This document shows, piece by piece, positions 11,788 through 21,873 of a DNA stretch of 47,372 nucleotides (positions are counted from its first letter, which is position 1; each line of letters begins with the position of its first letter). Source of the stretch: Nemertoderma westbladi (lineage: Eukaryota; Xenacoelomorpha; Nemertodermatida; Nemertodermatidae); contig JAUCBJ010001278.1 of the NCBI GenBank assembly GCA_032718475.1, positions 1-47,372 of the forward strand, in the 5' to 3' direction. A program made the position numbers and the translations under genes. The notes below the pieces were generated by a model, which was given only the letters and a program-made list of their open reading frames with translations, was not told the origin of the DNA and searched no databases.

Positions 11788-13290
11788 AGCAGAACAACAA
11801 AATCTGCCTTGCCGCGGCATGACTGGTCCTCTATGTTGCAACAGCCAAGTGTGAGATCCAGCTTCACACTACAGATGTACAACAGGTATTAGGCTTTTGC
11901 CACTGAGGCGGCAGATCACTGCGAGGGCTATACTGTCTTCACAGAAGCAGTTAAGTTAGCAGCTGTAGAAACTGTAGCTGTTAGCAGCTGTATACAGGAT
12001 CACCCTCGAAACAGGAAAAGACCCCCTGGACTGACCACAAAAGTCGTAAGTGCCGAAATGACCACCATAAGGCGCAGAAAGAGTCTCGACTCAAACAGAC
12101 TACAACGGCCAAGAATGCAGTTAAGTCTGTATCTTGGTCCCTGAAAAGGCAGTACTCTGTTATTCTACAGGAGCTTACAAACCACATGTTGATGCCATCA
12201 ATGATGCCGACGACAGCAGGCAATCATCCCAGGCATGGAAATCGATCAACTGAAGGTAGAATCACTAGCCGATCGCCTCAATGGTTGGAAGGCCCACTTT
12301 GAAAAGCTCCTCAATAATGACAGGGTATTGCCTGATAACTTTATAGAAGTAAACGTGTCCGAGTCTGTACGTTCAATGATATTCCCATTGGCGATATCTT
12401 CTTTGCTGAAGTTGAGGCTGCTGCAAAGAGCATTAAGACCAATCGTGCCAGTGGAGTACATGGTGTCCCCCCTGAGGTCTTTACAATACCTGAGTGTTTG
12501 AAGCTCACTTATCCCATCATAGTAGACATTTAAATAACGACAAGAGTCCAACAAGAAATGAAAACGAATAAGTTGGTGCCCGTGCCAGTTCCCAAGAAAG
12601 GCAACCTAACACCAACGGGCAACCATCAGTCTCTCGCTCACGTATGTTCAGCATACTTTCATTATATGGGATTCCTGATGAAATTATTGCACCAATCAAA
12701 GCAGTATACGATGGTTCGACAACATTTGTGTCTACTGACGGACGGACTGACTGACTGTGAGTACCTAACTGATCTAGACTTTGCTGATGACTTATGAGTA
12801 CTCTCAGAATCACTAGAGGGAGCCCAACGGCTCCTAAGGTCATTCGAACAGGCTGCTTCTAGTGTTGGTATTTTTATTAACTCACAAAAGACCAAAATTT
12901 TGACAGTTAACTTTGAAAGTCCTCAGCAAGTCTCTGACCGGATGACCATAAGCTCAAAGGATGGTATGCTTGAGCATGTGGACGACTTCTGTTACCTGGG
13001 ATCATGGATCCGGAAGTCAGGTGAGGGGTCCTTCGAATACGTAAGGGAAAGGCATGGGCAGCCTTGAATGGGCTTTCCAGGATTTGGAAGTCACACAGAA
13101 TTCATCGGAAATTTAAGGTCCGATTATTCAGAGCAGCAGTAGTTCCAGTACTCCTCTATGGGAGTCCATGCTGGGGTCTAACTGCTGAGGACACCAAATC
13201 TCTGGATGGCACATTCACAAGAATACTACGCCGGGTTCATTGTGTCAAGTACAATGAATTAGGAAGTGAGAAGTAGGCCATGCATTACTG

Positions 13291-13633
13291 CTGTAGTGCT
13301 TGTTTTCTACTTTATTTTTACGTACAGTAGTACATCATGTGATCTTAAATATCATCGAAATATTAAAGTAATTTAAATGCTTATATTTTCCTTGTTACAT
13401 AGGTACTGAGGAAAATTTGATTCAAATGAACAAACAACAATGAAATATGGCTAACTATGACTAAATGTTAAATTCTGATTTATAGGTGTTTTTATTTGAA
13501 ACTCTGTATAGTAAAATTTATAATTTTAAATTTGTTATTTTCAATTTTAAGTTTTAGAAATATTTCTAAACAAGTTTAAAAAATTTAGAAATCGCTATTT
13601 TAATTTATAAATTTCACTAACATATTTAGCAAA
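13291..13633. other. AT-rich sequence, no feature
   Basis: Very AT-rich, with no coding, RNA or repeat structure recognised. It ends at the first minisatellite unit. Confidence 0.4.
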
Positions 13634-13817
13634 AAAAATCCTGTTCCCATGTAGATAATGAAATGTTCTATAAAGTACCAATTTATATATCTTTATTATT
13701 CCCATGTAGATATTGAAATGTTCTAGAAAGTACCAATTTACATCTTTATTCCCCCACCTGTAGATAATTAAATGTTCTATAAAGTACCAATTTATATATC
13801 TTTATTATTCCCATGTA
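13634..13817. repeat. Left end of the ~50-bp minisatellite array
   Basis: About 3.5 units of the same monomer as 29370-31850 (tcccatgtagataatgaaatg, then aaagtaccaatttatatatc). One unit carries the variant cccccacctgtagataa. The array is interrupted at 13817 by a LINE; attcccatgta at 13807-13817 is repeated at 29370-29380. This piece and the large right-hand array were therefore once continuous. Confidence 0.9.
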
Positions 13818-14010
13818 CTACTACTAGGTCGAGCGAACTCGGACAGTGGAAATGAGATCCTTCCAAGCTTCCCGATTCTCCATAGTTATACGCAATTTCG
13901 TTTCTCCCAAGTTCAGTATCCCTTTCAAGTTGATCTATATATGTTATGGCCGGTCGTCCACGAGTACGCTTTCCATGAGTTGGTTGAAAGAAAAGTAGAT
14001 CTGGTATGAC
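13818..14010 (-). mobile_element. LINE B, 3' terminal piece
   Basis: Minus-strand 3' end of a LINE that continues at 27429-29369 beyond two inserted elements. It encodes QPTHGKRTRGRPAITYIDQL and the stop region, and ends in a (TAG)n tail at 13818. It is the left part of an insertion bounded by the 11-bp duplication attcccatgta. The homologous part of the second copy lies at 15500-15690. A frameshift is visible where the second copy reads EIATTMENREAW. Confidence 0.85.
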
Positions 14011-15186
14011 TAGTGCTGCGAACTGAATCAATATTTGACTAGTTTCAGTTCCAGTTACAGTTCGAATAAACCTATTTATTTCAGTTTCAGTTCCAGTTTC
14101 CAAAAAAAAATTGTTTCAGTTTCAGTTCTAGTTTCAGTTTGAATGAGGCTGTTTATTTAAGTTCCAGTTCCGGAAAAAAAATAGTTTCAGTTTCAATTCA
14201 AGTTTCATAACAATAATATGTAATAAGAAGGCCTACGGCTGTCATCCTAGCAACCGCAATACTGTATATATATTCAGTACTAACTGTATATATTTATATT
14301 TATGGGCCAGTGTTGAGAATTCCAGAATTATACGAATATTAATTATTAACCTACAATAACTGAATGATAATTATAGTAGTAGTAATTTTATTGACAGAAT
14401 ATAGGAATAATACCTATATAAACCACCGCAAGGAAGTGCAGGTAATATTGACATTCGCAATACCTTCTTCCCAAAAGTTAATAATTACAAATTCCGCTGG
14501 GAGGAGCTGAAAACAGGCCTTTACTTATGCCGTAACCGTATGTATAGTGTCAAAGGCTGAACAGAGGCCTAAGAGTACTACAGTATAATATTCCAGAATA
14601 TAAATATTTTATAGCCAATCTCTGACCAACTCCATCGCCAAGGGTTATTGCTTTTATCATAGGCTTCTCCCTGCATAGCTTACACTACATAACTTACAAG
14701 GAATATATCGGGGGTGGATGTTCACGGTAATTCAGTCTTCTGGTGCACGGCCTACTTGCCAGTAACTTTGTATAAAGAGAGTTGACATTATTAGAATCGT
14801 TCTAGCTAAAACAACGTACCAGTGCAGTAGAGTAGCTTGGTTCTTTCAACATTTTTTTTTAACTTAATTATTACTAAGTGTTAGTAGTAGTTTGTTGTAT
14901 GTTGAATTCTGAGCTGAAATGTTTAGGTTGGGTTATCTGTCAATTATGACATACATCGATACATGTTCACAATTTTCATCATAGAATTAATGTAGAAGTT
15001 TTTATTCCACCCTGAAATTGTTTGTTTGGCAAATTGGCATCCTACTGAATGTACTATTCTGGCTGCCTTCGCCTTGCGTTCATAAATAAAATAATAATAC
15101 AATGAGTCGGCCTACACAGTACATATACTATACAGTACAAATTATTTGCATCGTTTGCAGTGGCTTAATGTATTTCCATTTCCGCA

Positions 15187-15490
15187 ATGACTTCAACTAG
15201 CCAAGCCTGCACAACCGGCAGAAAGCAGACATCAGCCATTCGTTTATTCTACAAGAGGGAAGGTGACGTTTTTGTTATAATTATGTAAAATGATGATGAT
15301 CAACAGTGTGAGTTTCAGTCAAAATGTGCCAACGGTCCAAGTAATTTAAAAAAACATTTAGAGCGGCGTCACCCAATACAATACGAAAAATTTAAATCGG
15401 CCGAGAAAGACATATTAAGTATAAAAGAAGCAGGAGCAATAAAAAAAATTCAAACTTCAAGCTCAAACTGGTTCTTTAGATCATTATTTA
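15187..15490 (+). pseudogene. hAT transposase N-terminus (BED zinc finger)
   Basis: From an ATG at 15187 the frame reads MTSTSQACTTGRKQTSAIR and hits a TAA after about 33 codons. It then continues with CEFQSKCANGPSNLKKHLER and RHPIQYEKFK. The Cys-Cys...His-His arrangement with NLKKHLERRH is the signature of the BED-type DNA-binding finger at the start of hAT transposases. The catalytic domain is absent: a truncated LINE is inserted at 15500 and nothing transposase-like follows. Confidence 0.75.
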
Positions 15491-15499
15491 ACAACCGTA

Positions 15500-15984
15500 C
15501 TACTACTACTAGGTCGAGCGAACTCGGACAGTGGAAATGAGATCCTTCCAGGCTTCCCGATTCTCCATAGTTGTCGCAATTTCGTTTCTCCCAAGTTCAG
15601 TATCCCTTTCAAGTTGATCTATATATGTTATGGCCGGTCGTCCACGACTACGCTTTCCATGAGTTGGTTGCCAGAGAAGTAGATCTGGTATGACCTCGTC
15701 TTTACTTCGCCAGCAGTGCCCACTGAATCTTAATCTGCGTTCACGGAGGGTGGTTGATACAGGTGGTATTGTACCATAAAGCTCGGCGTTTGTCATGTGT
15801 TGTCTCCAGCTGATGTTTAGGGCTGCCCTTAGTAGTCTTGTGTAGCAACCATCAATTCGTTGTTCAAGTGATTTAGTCAGTGTCCAGGTCTCACCCCCGT
15901 ATAAAAATACACTTTCCACTGTGGCTCGAAAGAACTTAGTCTTCAGGTGCCTGGAGAGATTTGATTTCCAGATGGTATCCATTT
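15500..15984 (-). mobile_element. Truncated LINE B copy, 13-bp TSD
   Basis: A 5'-truncated 485-bp LINE insertion with an open frame of 157 codons (15509-15982). It encodes the LINE C-terminal region: FLYGGETWTLTKSLEQRID, HMTNAELYGTI, FSGHCWRSKDE and HGKRSRGRPAITYID. It ends in a (TAG)n tail. The target duplication tttaacaaccgta is perfect (15487-15499 and 15985-15997). It lies inside the hAT element at 14011-16364. The frame is cleaner than in the 27429-29369 copy, so this is probably a younger insertion. Confidence 0.9.
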
Positions 15985-16372
15985 TTTAACAACCGTAAAG
16001 AAGGCAAAAGTTTCAACTGGAGAAGGAGAACTCGTGCCCATGTAGTTTCCAAATCAACAAAAACTGGTTTTGATATAGGCCTAAGTGACATATCTTTTGT
16101 TTTTTTATTCCCTTTTTATTTCCCGCAATATTATAATTTATGTTTACATTTATTTTCAATTTATTACTTCCAGTTTTCAATTTTCAGGAATTTTATTACA
16201 GTTCTAGTTCCAGTTCCAGTATTTCAATATATCACGTTTCAGTTCTAGTTTCAGTTTAAAAAAAATTAAAGTTTCAGTTCCAGTTTCAGTTCCAGTTCAG
16301 AAAAAATGCCAAAAACAATTTCAGTTCGATTTCAGTTCCAGTTCAGTTTCAGTTCGCAGCACTAGACAGAGT

Positions 16373-17859
16373 TGCCGTTATCCCGACACCAGGGGGGAAA
16401 AACGCCGATGCTGGAGGCGGGGCTTTACAGACCACGGAGTCCCGGCCAGTCACCGGATATTGATTGTGGAGAAGGAGGAATTTCTTAGATGCAGGATTGC
16501 GGTTGAGAAAAAGCTGCATTGGTTGGATATATCCTTTAATGTAGTTAATCCTGTTACAATCCTGATTGAGAATAATTTTGGGCTTCCCCAAATCAATATA
16601 CACCAAATATTCACAATAATTATACACGACAATATAAATCCCTACAGTATATTATTTAATTACCCACTGTTCGCTCAGATTTTAGCCTAACTAATGTTCC
16701 CCAGATTTTCCCTCAGTCCTAGTCTTGATGCCGTAGTGTCGGTGTCGGTTGACCCTGTCGCGTGTCCGTTCCACCCCTCCCGAACCCCGAAGGGATCGAT
16801 CATCAAGAACCAGCACGGCTTGGCTAAGGGTCAGTCCAGTCGGTAGACTCTGTCGCGTATCCATACCACCCCTCTCGAACCCCGAAGGGATCGGTCATCG
16901 AGAACCAGTACGGCTTGGCTAGGAGTCTGTCGTGTCGGTGGACCCGTTCGCGTGTCCGTCCCACCCCTCACGAACCCCGAAGGGTTCGATCATCGAGAAC
17001 CAGTACGGCTTGGCTAGGGGTCCGTCGGTTCATCGCAGAAACCCAACCACCTAGGCTTTCCGAGTCCCTTTCAGGCTCGTAGTCGCTTCGGCAGCCGAGA
17101 AACTGCTCCGAACAGTCGGTAGGCCAGTAGAGTCCAGTCCTTTGTCTTTCGACCCCGTCGCGTGTCCGTCCCACCCCTCACGAACCCCGAAGGGAACGAT
17201 CATCGAGAACCAGTATGGCTTGGCTAAGGGGTCTGTCGTCGGTTCCCGTCGCAAATCCCTGGTACAAGCAGCCGGCGTTCCGATGTCCTTTTCAGGCTCG
17301 TAATAACTGCTGTTGACCAGAGACCGCTAAGGGCAGTCCTCGTCAAACCCTTCCTCAGTAAGTCGGCCGCCCTTTCGCGTGTCCGTCCCACCCCTCACGA
17401 ACCCCGAAGGGATCGGTCATCGAGAACCAGTACGGCTTGGCTAAGGGGGCTGTCGTTTCCCGTCGCAAATCCCTGACGCAAGCAGCCGGCGTTCCGATGT
17501 CCTTTTCAGGCTCGTAATAACTGCTGTTGGCCAGGGACCGCTAAGGGCAGTCCTTGTCCTTTAGGCCTGGCGCGTTACCAAACCCACCTCTACAGGCAGC
17601 AGGAAGTTGGCCAGGGCCTAATAGTAATCAGGCTAACCTGAATACTGCTTGAATTTTCCATCCCCCCTGGCCCTTATAAACATGAAATTAGTCCCGTACC
17701 CTGTAAGTCGCCCCAAAGTTCGCCCATAAATCGCCCCCAGTTTATAGAATGTGCCCAAAACCCATGGTCCCGCACCCAGTAGTAATATCGGAATAATCAT
17801 TTTTAATAAATACAAAAAATATTCAACTCGCGTTATGAAAAGTTGAAATACCGCGAACA
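16373..17859 (-). repeat. 3' LTR of the BEL/Pao element
   Basis: On the minus strand the LTR begins TGTTCGCGG and ends ATAACGGCA (canonical TG...CA). It is 1,487 bp long against 941 bp for the other LTR. The extra 546 bp (about 16590-17135) carries additional copies of a roughly 90-bp module containing cgaaccccgaaggg and gaaccagtacggcttggct. About five modules are present here against two in the 5' LTR. A flanking target duplication is not clear. Confidence 0.85.
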
Positions 17860-17870
17860 GTCCCCCCCAA
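17860..17870 (-). promoter_or_regulatory. Polypurine tract next to 3' LTR
   Basis: On the minus strand TTGGGGGGGAC directly precedes the LTR start TGTTCGCGG. A G-rich tract at this position is the expected primer site for plus-strand DNA synthesis in LTR retrotransposons. Confidence 0.6.
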
Positions 17871-18023
17871 TGACCTTCGTGAGGTCTATCGGTAGATTGA
17901 GTTTGCGTAGGTCATTCCCAATATAAAAAACCCAAATTTAATATTGCATAGTTTTAATTAATTTGGCCTAGAGTTTGTATAAAAATAAATGTTCAATAAA
18001 TGTTCCTGGAATATCCCGATCCA

Positions 18024-20024
18024 CTATTTCTTTCTCTGATACGCCTTTCGCCTCTTCGCCCGTCGGCTCTCATCGATCGCTATAGCTGGTAGAGGAGCGT
18101 CAACATCCATCGTGAGCAACGCTTCGGCTTGTCTCCTGGCGGCTCTTCCTTTCGATGGCAGTGGGATCATATCGGTTCGTCGTTCCAACTCGGAGTTGCG
18201 AGCCTCGAGGAACCACTCTCCGTCACCGAACTCCTCTTTATACGAGTATAAGCGTCTAATGACTTCGAATGGGCCGAATAATCCGGCGCTCAGCAACAAA
18301 TCCACGTAATGGAAAGGCAGCGTGGCCGACGTGTGGAGGCGTTCCGGGAAGGAGAAGTACCCGCACGCCATCTCCTGCGCGATATTCCGAGCGTTTCTCC
18401 GAACCTTGGTCTTTATGTGGCTGTTTGCGTATGTTTCAAACATGACCATATTTCCCATAGCGGTAATGTCTTTGGTAGGACATTTGATATAGCAGCGGGG
18501 GCTAGAGGAATGTCCACGGAAACCGCACGTGGTGCAGAGGTTATATAGGATCAGACAGACGGAAACGTCGTGGCCCGATGTCGCGCAGTATGGGCAATAA
18601 AGTATCCCGAGGAGCTGGAGGCATGAATCGGTAACCCGATTCCTTCTACCGCGTGGGCACTGCTCCGAACCACAGTCGCCGCACACCTCCAACTGCATCT
18701 CTCGACCGGGGAATATCGGAATCGGGACGCCGACGTAATACTCGAGTTGTCGATCGCTCTTTTGAATATTCGCGGTGGTCGGTAGCCCGCGGAAGGCTGG
18801 GCTTTTGCGTAGTAGGTCCTCGCTACGATAACCTTCTTTGTGTCCCGTCGGTCTCAACTCGGACGACCGTTTCTGGCGGTGGATCCATTCGGTTTGCTCG
18901 GCGTACCAACGGGTTAGTCGCATAGGATCCTGAGGAACGGAGGGTGTGGTAGCCACCGCTGGTCGGCGAAGAGGTGCCGGGGTTTTCGATGGAGGGATTC
19001 CGAGGAGATCGTCGGGAGTCGGCGCAGCGCTGGGGCCCTTCTCGACCAATATCGCTGAGCGGGTCCATTGATTGCTGGTACTCGGAATCTCCGACGACCA
19101 GTCTTCGCCACCCGGGAAAGGATATGGGGATAACCTTTGGCACGTATCGCCGAAGTCGTTTAACGCGAAGGTAGTAACCAACTCCCTCGCAGGGCTACCG
19201 AAGCCGAGTGGTGAGGAAACGCCCGCTTCCGTCGTTGGTTCGGTGGAGGCAACCCGTTTGGCTGCTGGTTGGTAAGCAGCCTCCGGCTCGAGTTGTCGCT
19301 TCGGGGTGGAGAGAAGAACACCCTCATTTAGCCATATTTCTTCCCCTTCCGAAGAGATCAGAGGCTCCTCCGCACCGAGAAGATCGGTAATCGTAGGGAT
19401 GTCGTAAGGTCCGCTCTCGTCCCAGGAATCGATAACGGCGAGCGTTTTCGTCTCTCCCGGTGTGATGTTCTCGACCGCTTTGAACGCGTGGTTTATAACC
19501 TCGTTCCAGTTGTAGTCGACGAAGGAAAGAGGAACTGCCGTAATGAGGTTATCGAGAATTTTACAGATAAACTTAGCGACGGTGTCGCACTCCATAACGA
19601 CGTAGACGTAGTTCCGTCGATCGGGATTCTCCCACCTTTGGTGTATCGTCCACTTCCGGTCAACGTCCTTCCATCGACCCTCTCGCTCGCTCTTTATTTC
19701 TAATCCCGGGTATCCACCATATATTTTATTATAATCCCGGAATTTCTGGGGTTTGAAGTCGATGCCGCCGTTTAGCACAGCGAGGTAGCCGATCCCGGAT
19801 TTCGTCGGTCTCACCTCTTGGAATCCTCGCATGAACTCGGCGAATCGTAACCAGGCTAGTAGCGTTTGAGTGTCGACGCAATGGCTAAGGGCGTTGAGGT
19901 CGTCTCGTCGGTTTCTTCCTGAAGGAGCGTTCGCGTAGTCGTTCCGGACGTCCGCCTTTATATCCGACCCGATTTTAACGACGTCGAAGTCGAAGAGGAT
20001 CTTTTGGATTTCCGGAGGTAGCAT
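18024..20024 (-). CDS. 666-aa zinc-knuckle ORF of the BEL element
   Basis: An uninterrupted 666-codon frame between the integrase remnant and the 3' LTR. Residues 1-200 look folded. Residues 210-400 are Pro/Ser/Thr-rich and probably disordered. A Cys-rich segment at about 448-515 has CGDC, one exact CCHC zinc knuckle (C477, C480, H485, C490) and a near-knuckle with one extra residue (C497, C500, H505, C511). The C-terminus is basic (RRAKRRKAYQRKK). The make-up suggests a nucleic-acid-binding, Gag-like or LINE ORF1-like protein, not an envelope: I see no signal peptide or transmembrane anchor. Residues 9-58 faintly recall the second exonuclease motif of DEDD nucleases, but no first motif is present. 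It is intact although gag and pol are broken. Function unknown. Confidence 0.75.
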   Translation of the reverse strand: MLPPEIQKILFDFDVVKIGSDIKADVRNDYANAPSGRNRRDDLNALSHCVDTQTLLAWLRFAEFMRGFQEVRPTKSGIGYLAVLNGGIDFKPQKFRDYNKIYGGYPGLEIKSEREGRWKDVDRKWTIHQRWENPDRRNYVYVVMECDTVAKFICKILDNLITAVPLSFVDYNWNEVINHAFKAVENITPGETKTLAVIDSWDESGPYDIPTITDLLGAEEPLISSEGEEIWLNEGVLLSTPKRQLEPEAAYQPAAKRVASTEPTTEAGVSSPLGFGSPARELVTTFALNDFGDTCQRLSPYPFPGGEDWSSEIPSTSNQWTRSAILVEKGPSAAPTPDDLLGIPPSKTPAPLRRPAVATTPSVPQDPMRLTRWYAEQTEWIHRQKRSSELRPTGHKEGYRSEDLLRKSPAFRGLPTTANIQKSDRQLEYYVGVPIPIFPGREMQLEVCGDCGSEQCPRGRRNRVTDSCLQLLGILYCPYCATSGHDVSVCLILYNLCTTCGFRGHSSSPRCYIKCPTKDITAMGNMVMFETYANSHIKTKVRRNARNIAQEMACGYFSFPERLHTSATLPFHYVDLLLSAGLFGPFEVIRRLYSYKEEFGDGEWFLEARNSELERRTDMIPLPSKGRAARRQAEALLTMDVDAPLPAIAIDESRRAKRRKAYQRKK

Positions 20025-20634
20025 GGATCTCCGGTTGTGGATCTCCGGCTGCCTGCACTTCCTGTCTGGGCGTCGGAAATATTCGATACACCAATACCAA
20101 ACTGTCCAGGGTCCCGAGGACGACGACCAAGGATCGACCGTATTCTTTCGCCCCGTACTTTTCTTGGTAGTCGTCGCGATTTTGGATGGTCGATATACGT
20201 TCCTCTCGAAGCGTCACCGTACACTCCGACAGGTTTCCCCAGTGGGCGAGGTACGTACTCTTGTCGTCGACAAAACTTTGACATCTCGCCAACGTAATCG
20301 CTTTCGAGGTGGGCGTCGCGTTTCCCTCGTTGTCGTAGATCAAACATCGGGATCTGTAGACGCTTTGCCGGAACGTTTCCCAATACGAAGAATCGTCCCC
20401 TCCGGTTGCCTTTGCGTTCCGAGTTCTTTTCAGTCTCGTACTAGCATCGGCTAACCGGAGGGCTCGTAGATTCTTGGAATCCGGTCCCTCTCGCCCGGTG
20501 AATTTAACGACTCGCACGTTCTCATTTAGCAGGGTGCTCCAATTTGTATCAAAGTCAGGGGATCCGGGTTGCGAATATTCCAGTAGATCTATCGTGTTAC
20601 GTAATTCGCCGATAATTTGGCAATTTGGGTCCAT
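19975..20634 (-). CDS. 219-aa ORF upstream of and overlapping the 666-aa ORF
   Basis: A complete frame starting MDPNCQIIGELRNTIDLLEY and ending 50 nt inside the 666-codon ORF, which is in the +1 frame relative to it. The N-terminal third looks helical. The middle is charged with conserved-looking aromatic residues (SSYWETFRQSVYRSRCLIYD). No known motif is visible. The overlap allows three readings: two separate proteins, a fusion made by +1 frameshifting, or one ancestral ORF broken by an indel. GC content and codon use resemble those of the 666-codon ORF, so the two probably arrived together. Confidence 0.6.
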   Translation of the reverse strand: MDPNCQIIGELRNTIDLLEYSQPGSPDFDTNWSTLLNENVRVVKFTGREGPDSKNLRALRLADASTRLKRTRNAKATGGDDSSYWETFRQSVYRSRCLIYDNEGNATPTSKAITLARCQSFVDDKSTYLAHWGNLSECTVTLREERISTIQNRDDYQEKYGAKEYGRSLVVVLGTLDSLVLVYRIFPTPRQEVQAAGDPQPEIHATSGNPKDPLRLRRR

Positions 20635-21179
20635 ATTTACGATTATATCCGTTACAAATTAGATCAGTTAATTATAAGTCCAGAAAGTCTGAAACTATAG
20701 TGATTGCAGAATAATTCAGTTTTATTTTTAGTTCAGTTTATTAATAACATTGCTATATAGGCATCTATCATCTTATTGCTAATACATTCAGCATTTACAG
20801 TTACTATAGCTATACATTAATATCCAACCAGTTTTTATGACTTTTTATGTCCTTTCTTTTTTCCAATTCTTTTCTTTAGACATTTTATACCTTTTTTTTT
20901 CTTTTTTTCATTTCTCATTATTATTTCATCTCATTTCATTTATTTCAACATATTTCAACGCATTTATTTCCACCATTTATTTCACATTTATTTCCACATC
21001 ATCATTGGGGTTATAGCCCCCCGGCTATCATAATTTGTTATAAGCGCAGCACCAGGGTGCGCATCATTACATTTTCATCATCATACGCATCATCATTCAG
21101 GTTTATAGTAGAGTTGTCTGATCCTTTTCATCATTTCCAACTACATTCAATCATCTTCTTTGGGAAATCTTTGTTGTGG
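20635..21179. other. Pyrimidine-rich spacer inside the BEL element
   Basis: The plus strand is very T-rich with repeated tttatttcaac/catttattt words (20860-21010) and cat/atc runs (21060-21090). No gene is present. It separates the 219-codon ORF from the tandem repeats at 21180. Confidence 0.5.
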
Positions 21180-21620
21180 AAGGGGTGTTACGCGGCAATC
21201 TGGGATCTACAGCTGGGCTAGTTACACCGCCTACACCCCAAACTGCTCACGTAATGGACAATGAAGACGCTGGAAGTGAAGTCACGTGGATGCACCAGGG
21301 ACCCACCAGAATAACACTTCCAACAACATAAAGCTCAGCCGACGAAGTCATGTGGGATGGGTTACGCAACATTCTGGGATCTACAGCTGGACTAGTTACA
21401 CCGCCTACGCCCCAAAATCCACGCAACGGTCCCACCAGAATAACGCGACTGAGAAACATAAAACCCTCTATCATCGAAGTCATGTGGATGCACCATGGAC
21501 CCACCAGAATAACGGGATAGAGGGGGTGTTGCGCGGCAATCCGGGATATACAGCTGGACTAGTTACACCGCCTACGCCCCGAACTGCGCACGCAACGGAC
21601 AACATAACATACTGCGATGA
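21180..21620. repeat. Three ~165-bp tandem units inside the BEL element
   Basis: Three units each carry a ctgggatctacagctgg-like block followed by actagttacaccgcctac, then gtcatgtggatgcacca and acccaccagaataac. The blocks start near 21195, 21350 and 21535. The units are diverged by several percent. The interval of about 20,640-21,870 is untranslated repeat-rich sequence between pol and the 3' ORFs. Confidence 0.75.
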
Positions 21621-21873
21621 ATACAATGAATTCCACTTCAAATCTTTTCCATTTCCAATAATCCAATATCGTTGGTCCCGATGACCAAAATCAGGGTAAA
21701 CAATACATAAACGACCCTGCGTCAGTCGAAACATCTGCAGGGTGACGCTGGACTCCACATAACACACGAGGAAACACAAATACCATTGCGTGGTTACAGT
21801 TGGTTTAAGGGGGTCCATTTTCATTGTCGATAAATCACAGTTTAAAAGAGTTTGTCAACATGATGAGAAGGGT

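Larger units (their letters stand above)
9000..13290 (+). mobile_element. LINE (family A), degenerate, interrupted by hAT MITE
   Basis: A plus-strand non-LTR retrotransposon with several broken frames. An endonuclease N-terminus lies within 10595-11173 (LASVNTLTLGSPMRQGEL, then VGVQQHR). The endonuclease continues at 11189-11611 with the LGDFNAS motif and ends in SDHRLIVAKVRLS, which is tandemly duplicated. After an inter-domain region (12235-12501) most of the reverse transcriptase palm is missing. Its LDFADDL box at about 12775-12796 runs straight into a TGA stop. The C-terminal part (12797-13276) includes LLYGSPCWGLTAEDTKSLDG and a Cys/His-containing tail. Fragments of the same family lie at 33031-33440 and 46505-47301 on the minus strand. 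Confidence 0.8.
14011..16364 (+). mobile_element. hAT element with BED-finger remnant
   Basis: The ends read TAGTGCTGCGAACTGAA (14011) and its inverse TTCAGTTCGCAGCACTA (ending 16364). The subterminal regions are packed with cagtttcagttccagt repeats on both sides (14040-14210 and 16195-16360). It is a relative of the element at 9109-10408 (TAGTGTTGAGAACTG ends). A BED zinc-finger remnant inside (15187-15490) supports the hAT assignment. It is inserted in LINE B after ggtatgac, and gtatgac reappears at 27429 beyond the adjacent BEL element. This fits an original 8-bp duplication. Confidence 0.8.

Noticed and set aside
19850-20000. DEDD 3'-5' exonuclease domain at the start of the 666-codon ORF
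   Set aside because: Only a short resemblance to the second motif. The first DxE motif and the final catalytic residue are not seen in either frame, so it is left as a question.
18024-20024. Calling the 666-codon ORF an envelope gene
   Set aside because: No signal peptide, transmembrane segment or glycosylation-rich ectodomain, while CCHC knuckles and a basic tail point to nucleic-acid binding.
18112-20454. Plus-strand ORFs up to 143 codons
   Set aside because: They are shadows of the GC-richer 666- and 219-codon minus-strand ORFs.
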